Shown piece after piece: positions 36,254-47,713 of a stretch of DNA of 64,000 nucleotides (positions are counted from its first letter, which is position 1; every line of letters starts with the position of its first letter). A program made the translations under genes and the position numbers. The stretch comes from Isoetes taiwanensis (Eukaryota > Streptophyta > Lycopodiopsida > Isoetales > Isoetaceae). The notes beneath the pieces were generated by a model. That model ran no database searches, was not told the DNA's origin, and was given only the letters and a program-made list of their open reading frames with translations. The DNA lies in the NCBI GenBank assembly GCA_021234155.1, contig JAJEKV010000060.1:9050634-9114633 (forward strand), in the 5' to 3' direction.

Positions 36254-37575
36254 ATAGCTACCCGGAATGGGAACTGGAACGGGAACTTGGACCCAAATTT
36301 GGGAAGGGGCCGAGGAGCGGATGGGAGCGAGGAGCGTCCAACTTTGAATTTTCTAAAAGTGAAAGCGGGTTTTGGAGTTCCCTTTGCATATAGATTATCA
36401 TAGAACACTTAGAACAGAAAAATGTGAAATACATAGTGATGGGTGAAAGTAATAGATAAAACCATTCTTTAATGTTCATCAAGAGTTTGGTTCTCTTTCT
36501 CTTTGCTTCTGAATCTCAGATATGTTTACACATCATAATGGCCAGCTTTTGTGTATTGATCCTCATAATGTTGTAGATTTGTGACTAAAATGAGAACTTG
36601 CTAGACAGTCACTATAAATACTTATTATTGCAAAGGAGCATATAGTTTTAGTATGAGCTTTCAAAAAGCATTGAAAGCTTTCTCGATTTTCTCAATATTT
36701 AGCATATATCTTTAAGCATCAATGCGTCCTAAAAACATTTCCCTTTATTGTAAGATCATCCTGTGAGCATCCAAACATTCAGATAAAAGGGACAGAAAAA
36801 GACATGATTGCCTTGTATTGTTCCCTTAATCGGGTTATCATGTATTTGATTTACATATCAATATGATCATGGTATTTTTCCGAGTAGGATAAAAGCAAAC
36901 AAAAGGATGAAATGACATGACCAGAAAGGTTTATATATCACTTACTTACAAATCTATGCTTACAAGTTTGCATCAAAAAGCTTACAAGTTTTATGCTCTT
37001 CTTTCAAAGATTTTGGCCCGGCCTGGCGGGGCTCTAGTAGTCTCCAACTGCTCCGGCCGGATAACGAGAGCGAAGGCGGCTCTGCGGCGAGAGGTCGAGG
37101 CGAGCTCTGCTCTGGCGAGGGTGTTTCATTCGAGAATGAGAGATAAGAGAATGAGGAGTACTCTCTAGATTGCTAAAATGAATTTACCTTAGGAGTTCGA
37201 GTTAGATGTAGAAGGCGGCCGAGGCTCCTCTAGTCAAAAGATATAGTAGACTCCTTCAACACTTTAGCAGCAATAGTCCCGATCCGACATCAGGCCACAT
37301 ATCCAACACCAAGCCGCCAAAAGCGATGAATAAGGGGGAAAAATAGCTCCTTTTTTGGTATTTTGACACCTTTTTTGCTGTTTCTTTGTAAATTTAATGC
37401 TAAAAAAAATTTGCTACCGGGAACTCAAGTTCCCATTTATAGGAACTTCGTCCGGAACTTAGTTCCCGGTAGCACATGTAGTGGGAACTTGGCTAGGAGT
37501 TCCCGGAACTCTGGACCCTCGAGGAGCGGTTTGGGAACAGGAACCAAGTTCGGAACTTGGTTCCCGGTAGCTATG
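36254..37575. mobile_element. Terminal-inverted-repeat element with GGGAAC-type subterminal repeats, about 1.3 kb
   Basis: The left end ATAGCTACCCGGAATGGGAA matches the reverse complement of the right end (ATAGCTACCGGGAACCAAGT). GGGAACTTGG and its complement recur many times in both ends (36270-36305 and 37410-37570). Near the right end, 37413-37473 is itself an inverted pair (GCTACCGGGAACT...AGTTCCCGGTAGC). The interior is GC-rich at 37010-37130, with short open frames but no transposase. It is probably a non-autonomous DNA transposon. No convincing target-site duplication was found, so the superfamily is open. Confidence 0.5.
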
Positions 37576-40009
37576 AAAAAAACATCATATATCTATATAA
37601 TAACTAGACCAATGAATGAAAATTTGTCTTATAGTAAAGCAGTGTTACCTTCAAAAACTACCACTAATATGTGTGAAATACATTTAGCCTTATTTGACTT
37701 ATTCCTGTGTAAAGAGCTAGCAAAGGAAGGGTGTGAAGTAGCCTTCCAGAAGAGGTTAATACAAAAGTCAGCATAACCATAGCGAGGAGTGAAAACCTTT
37801 GGTGTTTCTTGAGCCGTTTTAACCCTTTCTAAGCTCTGACATTCCAAACACAGGTGCTTTTTGGTTTGTGGAGTAAGTATCATGGACAATATCATGCTCG
37901 GTTTGCTCTCAAGTAGAGAGTCTGATGGCCCGGCAAATAGGCTGTAAGAAATCATGCAAGAGCTTGGCGAGAGCTGAATTTTAGTTGAAGCTTTCCTTTG
38001 GATGGAAGCGAAAGAAAGCAAAATATGGCGATTTTAGTTTTCTGGCCCGATATTACAAAGTTATTGTTGGGACAATATACGATTAATAGCGACATCGGTC
38101 AAATTATATAATCTCTGTGGATGCTCCTTGAAGACTCAAATCGGTGCCCTTCGGTCAAAATCGCGCAAATAAATATGATGTTAATATATATATGAAGAGG
38201 TCAAGTTGGACATACAAATCGTTTGATGTTGCAAAGTGACTTCACGATGATTCATGAAGTAAAAAGCGTGATAACACAATCCACAGATAACAATATACAC
38301 CATGATAAAATAGCGATATATGCTATAATCGTATCTTGACTTTTAAAAGATGCAAAGGCGCCAACAACAACCACCCATTCCCGGGCGACATTCCGCTAAG
38401 ACCCTAACTCCACATTTGGCGGTGGTGATTTACACTTTACTTTGAACCTAATATAAAAGTTTGAACCTAAATATAAAAGGAAGCGAGGGGTGTGAGGTGT
38501 TGTGGCGAGGAGGATATGAACATAAAAGGAGCATAGAATGAACTTTTGTGGAAAAGAAGGACAATACTCATAGCGAGAAAATACTCATAGAGGCGGACAA
38601 TCCTCATAGCAGAGATACTCATAGGTAAGCTTTGGGACAAAGCATAAACCAAATGATTTGCTCTGCATAGCAAGAAACTTCGGGCTCGAGTTTAGTGGAA
38701 CATAAGCAATATGTGTAATGAAGCACATGAGATTGGAAGAAGCTGGAAAGGGATGAGATAATAAATAAATTGCCAAAATCTAAACCATGCCACCATAGAA
38801 CACAAACCACGAGCGGAAATTTACGTTGGCTACGGTAAAAATGCATATGATGCATTCTGTTCATGTATCTACAATAGACTATTGTAACATGTATCTAACT
38901 ATAGAAATGTATTTTACATGTGATAATGAGGTTTAAATCGGAGGAAGAAAATAATGACAACTGAGTTGGTTTAGGCTAGCCGATAGTGAGCCATAAATTT
39001 GCAAACTGCATCCGCGGAATGTAAGCATCGATAAAATGTAAACCTAGAAAGGATCGGCAACATATAAATCCATCCTTATACATTTGTAATCACTGCCCTT
39101 GGTCTACACACCCGCAACCTACTTACCAAACAACATTTGGCATCTGTGCATACATACACGCATCCTGAATCAACTTGTTTCGATAACGATAAACCAGCCC
39201 GCGATGTCGTAAACCAACTTTTCTTGGTCTAGACTAGTCTTTTTACAAACTAGCTAGTTTTTGTCCCAACTTTGCCAGCGAAGCGACCAAAGTGGAGGAC
39301 ATGTATAGGCTTTTAAGTTCTACCATGTCGGGGATCATCATCGTATAGCAGAAAAATAAGCATACATGATTGCAAGTCCTTGTGACCAATGAGCATCTAC
39401 ATACATCATAAAGCATGTCTAAACATATTTATAAAAGCATGTCTCAGAGAAAGAAAAAACAATGAGGAAGAAGCATTGAACTAAAATTTGGAGTAGAAAA
39501 CTTACACATATTTTGTAGCAAAACGAATATATCTTTGAGAATTTATCGTCTCTTCTTGCCAATCCAATGCTTTGTTAAACCTTGGATAAAATAATATGGG
39601 CTTTTCCATATACCTCGTCTTGATAAATGACTTGCTAAAAATAAAAAAGATCTGAAACAACTTCGGAAGGCAATAGCGAAGGATGAAATATACTCGACCT
39701 TGAGATTTTAATATGTATAGATGCAGAACCACAATGTAAAAAGGCATTTGGAAAATTTAGGAACTCTGAATGTCGGATGAAGCTCCTTCACCATTTTGAA
39801 ACCTGGGAAAAAAATCATGGCAGAGGAGGAAAACCAGGAATAACGGCGGCTGCAGTGCTGCGTTACCCAGTGCCCTGCAACTACATTTGGTACATTGGAA
39901 TGCCATAACACCAAATTGTATCATTGCTTTACATCATCTCACATGTGTATCTTACAGCTAATACTTTCAATTGATTGAGACTACATTTTTTATGTTACAA
40001 CTACTCATT
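37576..40009. other. Left flank of the DIRS/Ngaro-like element; possible exon at 37629-38021 (-)
   Basis: A minus-strand 130-codon frame at 37629-38021 (MILSMILTPQTKKHLCLECQ near its middle) is the longest here and could be an exon, but I recognise nothing in it. Other short frames are not convincing. The segment ends at CATT(C) right beside the B2 repeat at 40011. Confidence 0.3.
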
Positions 40010-40010
40010 C

Positions 40011-40047
40011 CTAGGATGGGTCCTGATCTACACATAAGTGGCCGATC
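40011..40047 (-). repeat. Split direct repeat B2 (3' end of the YR element)
   Basis: CTAGGATGGGTCCTGATCTA, then CACATAAGTGGCCGAT, matching B1 apart from small gaps. The match to B1 stops outside at CATTC/CATT, which marks the element's end. Confidence 0.62.
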
Positions 40048-40824
40048 ATTGAGCTTTGTGAAATTGTACAAATTGATTCCCCTACTGGGGTAGAATTTTG
40101 AACGAACTTGAAATTTAAATGCTCCGAAACTAGACAATCATCGAGAGCACGAAGAAACTAGGACATACAAGACGAACAAAGATCTTTCATCCATTTTCGG
40201 TTTTACAAGGAAGAAAAAAGCGGTGCTTGCTTCTCCTCGGGATGCAAGCTCGAGTCATGCGATCCGGTGCACATCGATCACCAAGAGACCTCAGAATCAA
40301 CCTGCAAAGGCAAAGATGAAGGAAAAAACCCGTCAAGGAGTTAGAAACGCTTGCGCATTAATGTATCAAATGTCAATCAATCCGAGGCACCCGGGGCCGC
40401 GGCCCGAAAAGGGAAAAACGGCCGACCAATGAGAATGCGTCCAGCGGAATGACCATCAGCGGAGAAAAATATTCGATTAGTGCTGCCTCGGAGAGCTACA
40501 TTGCCGCGGCGAGAGATAAAAGTGGAGGATGCCTCGGAGGCTTCTGATTGCCATGGCGAGAACAATGAACCATAAGAACATACAAACTTGCCAAGAACCT
40601 CGGACAACGACAAACATGGAGGATGCGAGAGGCGATAAAACAACTGAGAGGTGGAGAAAAGAGACAGAAATTGTAGATGGCCACTTGACCAAAAGAAAAG
40701 AGGAGCGTCAACATGAATTTGGAATAACAAACATGAACAATTTACGCCAACCAACCCAAGAAACTCAACGAACGAGCAGGTAACCCCACATCATTGAGAA
40801 GCACACAAAAAGAGGGAAGGGCGG

Positions 40825-40983
40825 GAAGGTAGGTAGAAGCTAAAGAAAGAAGGCAAAGCTCAAGAGAATCTGGATAGGCAACAAAGAGGAAAACGGTCTA
40901 TAAATAGGAGGCGTGATCTTGGGGCGTCCCATCCAAGGAATAGCGGTTCTATTGCTATGCGCGCCAATAGAGGCCGTAGCATT
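40825..40983 (-). repeat. Split direct repeat A2
   Basis: Second copy of A1 in direct orientation. It differs at about a dozen places, several of them at CTG/CAG (ATCTGGATAGG against ATGCCGATAGG). The terminal hairpin is imperfect here. It ends in GTAGCATT, immediately followed by B1. Confidence 0.75.
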
Positions 40984-41017
40984 CTAGGATGGGTCTGATC
41001 TACATAAGTGGCCCGAT
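40984..41017 (-). repeat. Split direct repeat B1
   Basis: CTAGGATGGGTCTGATCTAC, then ATAAGTGGCCCGAT. It abuts A2 with no gap. Confidence 0.65.
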
Positions 41018-42399
41018 AGAAGAGGAACCTACCTCAAAGACCAAGATGGCGGGATACAGTGATGCGCTCCCTGAATGTCCGGGAGGGAATGTAAGCGCAG
41101 TGGGAGGCGGCAGAGCGCGCGCCCATGAGGCGGACAATGTCAGAAGGAGACGGGCAACTGCTGCTTTAAGCGGCTGTTGCCTTCGGCCTGCATAGGTGCA
41201 TCGAGAGCTCAAGCGATAAAACGAGACCTCGGCTCACCCACGAAACGAACGCGGCATATGACAAAAGCGTGTGAGAGGACAAGATCTTAGCAATGACCAG
41301 TGAGACAATATCAGCTAACGATAACATAACCGAAGAGCGTCACGGGCCTAAAGGACCTCTAATACGCCAGCGAGACTAGTATAGAACTGGTCTTCATGAA
41401 CCTCGTCGAGGCGAACAGTGTATAATTCAGTGCCGAAATTAAGCTCAGCTCACTTGAATGTGACGAACAAACATGAAAGTACTATATCAACAATAGTGAA
41501 AATAAAGGAAGGTGGTTGAAAGCGATGAAACAGTCGAAATGCTTGTCGCCGTGAGAAGGAGAGTGGAATACGAGGGGCGGTTTAATAGCCCAGCGGGGAA
41601 GAGGGGGCTGAACAAGGCGATGGGAAGTTGACCAAGCTATGAAAAAAGGCAATTCGGCCAGCCAGCCCTATAAGTAGGACTCGATGGGTAGATATTAGAG
41701 AGAGAAGAGGCGACAACATGCAAAAGAGGCGGGGCGTAAAAAGGCGTAAAGGCTGAGAGTGACACCAAAACGGCCCAATTGAAGCGGCGGAAGAATAAGC
41801 GAGCAAAGTGGGGGTGCGCAGGCCCCAGAGAAACTACGGCCGGCGAAGAAGGGGGCAGCGAGGGCCGTCATAAAAAGGTAAAATATCTGGAACAAAGGGA
41901 ATAAGCAAGTGTTAACATCAACCAACCAAAAGAAAACTAACACCATGGACTACTCCAAGCTATCCCCAAAGTGACCAACAACTCGAAACCGATCCGAGCA
42001 CTATCAAACAAATGAAACAACCGCCGATAATGAACAAACTTTCTAAAATCATGGAGACTAAAAGAAGGATGTGAGAAGAGACAATATTAAGTATCGGAAA
42101 AATCACTGGCGCCAAAAGCGAATAGTGCCGCATGGCAGACGGACACACGCAATGCGGGAAGAAGGTGATGGTAGTAAGGCATGGGAGAATTCATGAAAAG
42201 AAAAGCTGCGTCTCGAACAAAAGATTGCCAAGTGGAGGAGTCAGCGACAACGATGGCCACCAAAGAGGCGGGAGAGGGCCAAGAAAAACAAAGTAGTGTG
42301 AGGCGGGCCCGGCAAATCTGAGCATGATGCAAAACCTCGGGAACCAAGGAAGGTGGAGGAAAGCGGTAGTTGTTAAGCGGAGCGCCCGATCATAAAAAA

Positions 42400-43131
42400 G
42401 CGTTAAGGTGCGATCCGATGAGGATAAAAATCTTTGGTGTTGAAAAGCTGGCGGGGAGGCGTTAGAAGGGTTAGCAAAGCGATCAACATGATGTGGCCCC
42501 AGCTCATCAAAGAGGCAAAAGGCTGAGGGAAAGAAAATTCATCAAAGGCCGAATTTTGGAAGATAGTCAGCCCCCTCATTCTCAAAGCGTGGAACCAAAG
42601 CTGGCTCCAAGCGAATATGATCTTGCTGATAGCAGAAATTAGTACTTCCGGCGGCAAAAAATGAAGCCTGGGGGATCGCGAACCGCCGATATTCACATAA
42701 TAAAAGAACACATTACGATTGTCCCCACGAGCTATCACCACGGGAGTGAGACAACAACGAAACACCTTTAGCTGCAAGATCTGAAAAAAAGAGCAAAGAG
42801 TTCCGCGCCAAGTAGAAGATTGGGCGAGGCGTGTAGAAATCTCGAGAAAAGAGAAGCTTCGAACCGGACGTGAAAGCCAACCACCCCATCCCTCATCAGC
42901 GGCATCAAAACCCAAGGTAGAAGCCCGACCCACGCCAGGTGGCCACAATGGGAGCTCAAAAAGCCCGACAAATAAGGGATGCATGGCTGGATCTCTGTTT
43001 TGCAAGGGGAGATAGAAGGGGAGTATCCCAAAGGTCGGCTGGCGTAGATCAAAATGGAGGCCACAAGACAAGGCAACACAAAGATGACCCAGGACCAGCG
43101 AGGGATTGGATAAAGCCAAGAAAGCGGGCAA
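42400..43131 (-). pseudogene. DIRS-type RNase H and following conserved domain
   Basis: A 242-codon frame. GFDAADEGWGGWLSRPV carries the first catalytic Asp in the DIRS RNase H setting (DASxxGWG). SSTWRGTLCSFFQILQLKVF matches the SSTWREL.AV helix. ARGDNRNVFFYYVNIGGSRS holds the next Asp (DN) and the GS turn. After this come NSAFDEFSF and WGHIMLIALLTLL with FNTKDFYPH, which in a neighbouring frame matches the DIRS motif LWGPHTVDRFAxxxNAxxPxFNSxxxxP. A further piece, HAQICRARLTLLCFSWPSPA (42330-42260), matches the next DIRS segment. The Glu of the catalytic set is not clear (SSTWRGT for SSTWRE). Confidence 0.75.
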
Positions 43132-43750
43132 TCGGTGCAGGAGTGACCACTTGGGAAGACAACAAACTAGAACACGAGGCGGGGACCCGTTCCTTCTTAG
43201 CGGGATATCTGAAAAAAGCCCTCATGGCGTCCACTATGAAACCTAAGAATATTGTGCAATGTGAGAGGCGAAACCGACACTTCTTCCAAGCTAAGAGAAA
43301 AACGGCCCGTTGCAAATCGAAATGGCGGGATCTGTAGAGCCTCGGGGACATGTTTGGCACAAGAATAAAATATCATCGACATAGGGTAAACAGCGGGCCT
43401 TGACCTGCCAAAACCGAACTAAGCGTCGACTAATTTGGTAAAGACAAAAGGGGCTGAAGCTAGACCAAAGGGGAGGACATTAAAGACATAGAAGCCCGGC
43501 CATTAAGCTCAAAACCAAGAAAGTGCGATGAGAAGGCCCGATTGTGATATGATGATAACGGTTCGGTCGGCCAATGCGAAAGTCGTTGGGTAGACCACGG
43601 ATGTGACAACGACTCGAGGGGACTCATCAAAAAGAGGGATGGTCAAGAAAGAGTTTAGATAAGCAGATCAAGATGAGGCGGAATTTATTTAGGCCTTTCG
43701 GGACGACCCCCAGGGAACGAGAAGAAGGGGCGGGGAGGTGGCTGGGGATC
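43050..43750 (-). pseudogene. DIRS-type reverse transcriptase domain
   Basis: RT copies the element's RNA into DNA. Segments in order, in changing frames, are SRSLGVVPKGLNKFRLIL (43735-43665), YHHITIGPSHRTF followed by the FLGFELNG equivalent (about 43560-43490), YVFNVLPFGLASAPFVFTKL (43490-43430), the catalytic YVDDILFLCQTCP (43385-43345), and then LSHCTIFLGFIVDAM with the pattern that follows RT in DIRS elements (about 43270). LPFGLASAP..FTK and YVDD are diagnostic. At least three frame changes occur within 700 bases, close to CTG/CAG-poor, GCGG-rich spots, so part of the damage may be sequence error. Confidence 0.8.
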
Positions 43751-44299
43751 TCACGGCACCCGTCGCTTGAGGAGATCGACCCCACGGCCGGAGGCGGGCA
43801 AAAATCACGATGGGCGGAACAAAGGCGAGTGGTTTGGAAGCGGAAAGCATCAGGCGGACACGTGGATGACCAAGGAAAGCGATAACCAAATTGTATCAAT
43901 TCAAAACCTGTTGTGAGGAGCAAATGGATTGCCGAAAAGGAAGGGCCGCATGGAAGGCGATTCAAGACTACTATAGTAGCGAAGCCAAGTCATCGGTTGG
44001 GGGGGTCGATGCAAGATGAGGATGGCCAGGAGTAAATGGAGCACATACGAAAAGAGGGCACAAAGCCCGTAAGTAACCAACCAAATAACCAAGGAAATCA
44101 TCAAACCAAGAAGGCAGCGGGACCACGCAACATTATATATTTTGCCGTCGAGTTAACAACCAAGCTCATACCTCCAAGGCTGCGCATACAGAATAAACCT
44201 ACATGCAACCGTAAACCAAAGGAGAAAGTTGGCGAAGACTAGAAAACACCTTGGGGCTAAGCACAAACAACCCAACCATCTGAGCACACCCCATAGGAA

Positions 44300-45545
44300 A
44301 ATAAAACTCTAACACCACCCGACTCTCAATTGGATACCATCCCAACATGCTAGAACAAAATTGAAAATCAAACAACAAAAACGTGAGCTAATAAAGAAAA
44401 GGGGCGAGTCATAAGCACCAAAAATCATCTTAATAAATTCCATATGTAATAGTATTGCTTTAATCGGAACATCGAGGAAATCGAGAGGGAGGCATAAATC
44501 ATGGGCGGGGCGAGGAAAAAAATGGAGTCGGGGCCGGCACGGAGGACCGGAGGTGGAATCAATCATGGAGGCGTTAGGAGACCGGCATTTACGAGCATGG
44601 CGAGGATTCAATTCGATGGCCAAAGCCGACCACAAAAAAGTCAGAAAGGGCGAAAGCGGATCGAGATGATAGAAAGCGGGATGGAGGCGCAGCAGAGAAG
44701 GAAAACCCGGTGGAGGGAGCGAGGGTCCTCGAAAGCCGCCCAATGGATACATTACCGAGCTAACTAATTTTAAGGAATCATCGGGAGATAAAAGCAGGGC
44801 CGTGATGGTCATCAAAAATCTAAAAAGCGACATCATAGCCCCTCATGATCAGCAATAATCAAGAACTTCATTCTCCTGTAGAGTGGCGCCACCTTCCTCA
44901 ATAATCTGAAGAATCGTCTCGGGCCAGGAGACAAAGCCAAGCGAAAGCATGAAGCTCGAAATCTCGACTTCAGTGGCACAAAGGAACTCATCTTGGGTGG
45001 CGTGTGATTCCACCTCTTAAAGTTGGGAGCAGATCCGAGGCGCCCGTTCTCGAACCTCCTGGCGAAGCACCTCAATCTGCTCATGCACAGAAGCATCAGA
45101 AGTAAGTGAGGACTGAAGGCTCGATATGCGCCATCATGTGAATCGAGGGTGCGTGCTTGGTGAGGCACCATGTCCAAAGATGGAGAAGGAATAGAGGAGC
45201 CCGGCTTGAAGGAATGGCTCAGCCCAATGGAAGGACCCGGGGTGAGAAAAAACCTGGGGAGGAACCCAGCAAAAGAAAAAGGTAAGAGACAACCCGGAGA
45301 TGGACCGCTGAGCCGCGAATGGGAAGGCATGCTTGTGCATCTAACGGGGATTGCGGGCGGGGATTCGGGTTCAACGAAACAGCAGCCGGCCCCGATAGTG
45401 GGCCCATCAGATGCAATAGAGACCCCAGCAGTGCGTGCTCGTCGGACGGGTGGGGTAGACGGGCAAGCGATCGACCATAACCCTCTTGGCCCGCTTCGGC
45501 CTCGTAAAAAGCTTGAGATGTGGGAGAGCCGGATCTGCCATAATG
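44300..45545 (-). pseudogene. Probable Gag region of the YR element
   Basis: The position is upstream of RT. A possible start at 45545 reads MADPALPHLKLFTRPKRAKR. Around 45080-44840, shifted frames give EQIEVLRQEVRERAP and ATEVEISSFMLSLGFVSWPE, which look like real protein. I could not find the C-x2-C-rich end typical of DIRS Gag, and no frame is continuous, so this is by position and coding look only. Confidence 0.35.
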
Positions 45546-46498
45546 TGTGAGATGTCTAGAAACAACAAGTTGCAAGCATTAGAACATAACCAAAAATAAA
45601 ATAGATTACCAAGACATAAGGAGGGGGGGCAAAAGCGAAAAGGGCATGATGCACATGAGTTAACAGATTAAATTGGAGGAAAAGGAAGAAATAGAAAAAT
45701 AATAAAAGAGAACCGAAAAACAAGCTACAAACCTAAAACGAAAACATAGACAAGGAAAAACACCTTCAAAAACATAAAAGAAATAATACGGGATAATGCT
45801 TGCATGTACATATGCACCATAGCATCAAAACCTCAAAACCAAATATAGCGAGGTAAGCAAGACGGGACCAAAAGCACGCGAAACCATAATGTGCAATTTG
45901 GACCATATCGCAAATATGCTAAATAGATCAAAAAAGTTACAAAAGCTATATGATTAATGGGACCACAGTAAGAACCTTCCAAACAAACATAACGAATATC
46001 CTAATGACAATCTAAAGGGACCAATCTAAATGGAAAAAATGCCAAAAACAAGATGATATGAAAACAATGAGGGCAAGAGATAAATTTCAAACAAAGAGAT
46101 AAGCGAAGAAAATGCTATAACTAGATTACCAATGAAACACGGAAGGAAACAGAAACGGCGCGGCGGGTGAAGAAGTCAACGCAACCAAACATCTATAAGA
46201 AACAACCTAAAGGCGGTTTTGGGGAACTAGAAAATGACCTCCATAAAACGACTTAGTGTAAGCAAAAGGTCCCAACTTGTAGGGCAGAAACAAATAAATA
46301 TACCCATGGGGACGCAAGTTCAATCTTATGCACGAGGAAGCAACAAAAAACAAAAACACCTACAACTAACAACGAAAAACCATACAACCATAAGACGAGG
46401 CCAAGACACAGAGCTGGCAACAACTATATGAACAACACGATCGGATACCCCAATGCGGAACACAAAAACCCAACGAAAAAACAAACCCGAGGGAGCAG

Positions 46499-46719
46499 GA
46501 AAAAACAATCGAAAAAGAGGAAAAGACAAAAAGAATGCAAGGGAATTAAAAGCAACGTGCAACCCCCAAAAGAAAAAACAATCGAAAATGAGGAAAAGAC
46601 AAAAAGAATGAAAGGGAATTAAAAGCAACGTGCAACCCCAAAGGAAAAAACAATCGAAAATGAGGAAAAGACAAAAAGAATGCAAGGGAATTAAAAGCAA
46701 ACGTTACAACCCCAAAAGG
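46499..46719. repeat. Tandem repeat, about 72 bp x 3
   Basis: AAACAATCGAAAA(A/T)GAGGAAAAG, ACAAAAAGAATG, AAGGGAATTAAAAGCAACG and TGCAACCCC repeat three times with few changes. It lies between A1 and the possible Gag start, in the presumed 5' leader of the YR element. Confidence 0.85.
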
Positions 46720-47552
46720 TGCACAAAAATCGAGGAAACCAGGCTGGGTATTCCGGCAAAAATGGGAACCGAACCCGGTATCCCTCTCTTGAAAGAGGAG
46801 GTGGAAGCGATGGCCACGGCAGGCCCGGAGCTGGACGGTGGCAGCCCATAGGAACTCCGGAATCAAAATAACAGGGGCTCAAGACGTGGTAAGACCCAGA
46901 GCAAATGGGCAGAGCTGAAAAATCCGAGCCATATCTGCGCAAAAAGATCCCACGAACCAAAAAACCCAGACAGATAGGATCGGCCGACATGGATAAGGAA
47001 AGACTAAAGGAGGACGGGAAAAAACTGCCAAGGCAAGCAACTCACCTTCCAAGCAAACCTGGTTCCAGCGATCGTTCTTTGGGCCGAGAGGGTATATCCG
47101 GCGGTTGCCATCTTGCCAATCAATCGGCGGATGGCAAACCGGCCGATTCCATGCCAACGGGCCGTGGAAGCGAACGGAAAACAAAGAAGAAAGCGGGATT
47201 GGAACGGGGAAAACAACAGAAAACGGGCCGAGGCAAAAGAAAGCCAGAAAGCGCGGGGATCGGAACCAAAAGCATACCATGGCTTCGCCAAATGAAATGG
47301 ACAAAAAACGAAGGGAGAAAACTAACCAATACCGCTGTTGAAACCACTGAGTTGAGGCATCCATCGAGCCTAGCGTGGCACATGGATCCAAGCAAAAACA
47401 GGAGAGATTAACCCAACACAAACCAACAGCGCCTTTGTGCGGGGATCCCATGTGGGGCCTTGATGAGAACAGAGGCAGCCACCAGAAGTTCGTCTTGGCG
47501 TGGATGTCCCTGGATGGTCCCAAGCGTGGATGGCCTTGGCTGGTGCGCTTTG

Positions 47553-47713
47553 AAAGGTAGGTAGAGGCGCTAAAGAAAAGAAGGCAAAGCTCAAGAGAAT
47601 GCCGATAGGCAACCAAGGGGGAAAACCGGTCTATAAATAGGAGGGCGTGATACTGGGGCGTCCCCATCCAAGGAATGACGGTTCTATTGCTATCGCAATA
47701 GAACCGTAGCATT
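47553..47713 (-). repeat. Split direct repeat A1 (5' end of the YR element) with terminal hairpin
   Basis: About 160 bp shared with A2: GAAGGCAAAGCTCAAGAGAA, GGTCTATAAATAGGAG, CATCCAAGGAAT and CGGTTCTATTGC. A perfect 13-bp stem ACGGTTCTATTGC/GCAATAGAACCGT with a four-base loop lies at 47678-47707, six bases from the end. TATAAATA is TATA-box-like on the plus strand. Confidence 0.75.

Larger units (their letters stand above)
40010..47713 (-). mobile_element. DIRS/Ngaro-like tyrosine-recombinase retrotransposon with split direct repeats
   Basis: Minus-strand order is A1 repeat (47713-47553), possible Gag (45.5-44.8 kb), RT (about 43.75-43.05), RNase H (43.1-42.4), B1 (41017-40984) directly adjoining A2 (40983-40825), then B2 (40047-40011). 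The A1...B1A2...B2 layout is the split-direct-repeat structure of Ngaro/PAT-type YR retrotransposons. CATT stands at the outer edge of A1, at the A2/B1 join and just outside B2. The RT-RNase H sequence is clearly of DIRS type. Reading frames are broken many times. No tyrosine recombinase could be confirmed; it should lie at about 42.3-41.0 or 40.8-40.05 kb. The insertion left no obvious target duplication, as expected for recombinase-mediated integration. Confidence 0.72.

Noticed and set aside
40377-40754. Minus-strand frame considered as the tyrosine recombinase of the YR element
   Set aside because: GHSAGRILIGR superficially resembles the HSxRRG box, but no HxxR or final Tyr context could be found in any frame.
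36900-47700. Horizontally acquired GC-rich region
   Set aside because: The high GC and GCGG-rich look matches a decayed retrotransposon plus CHG-linked sequence error; the coding content is DIRS-type, with no sign of foreign genes.
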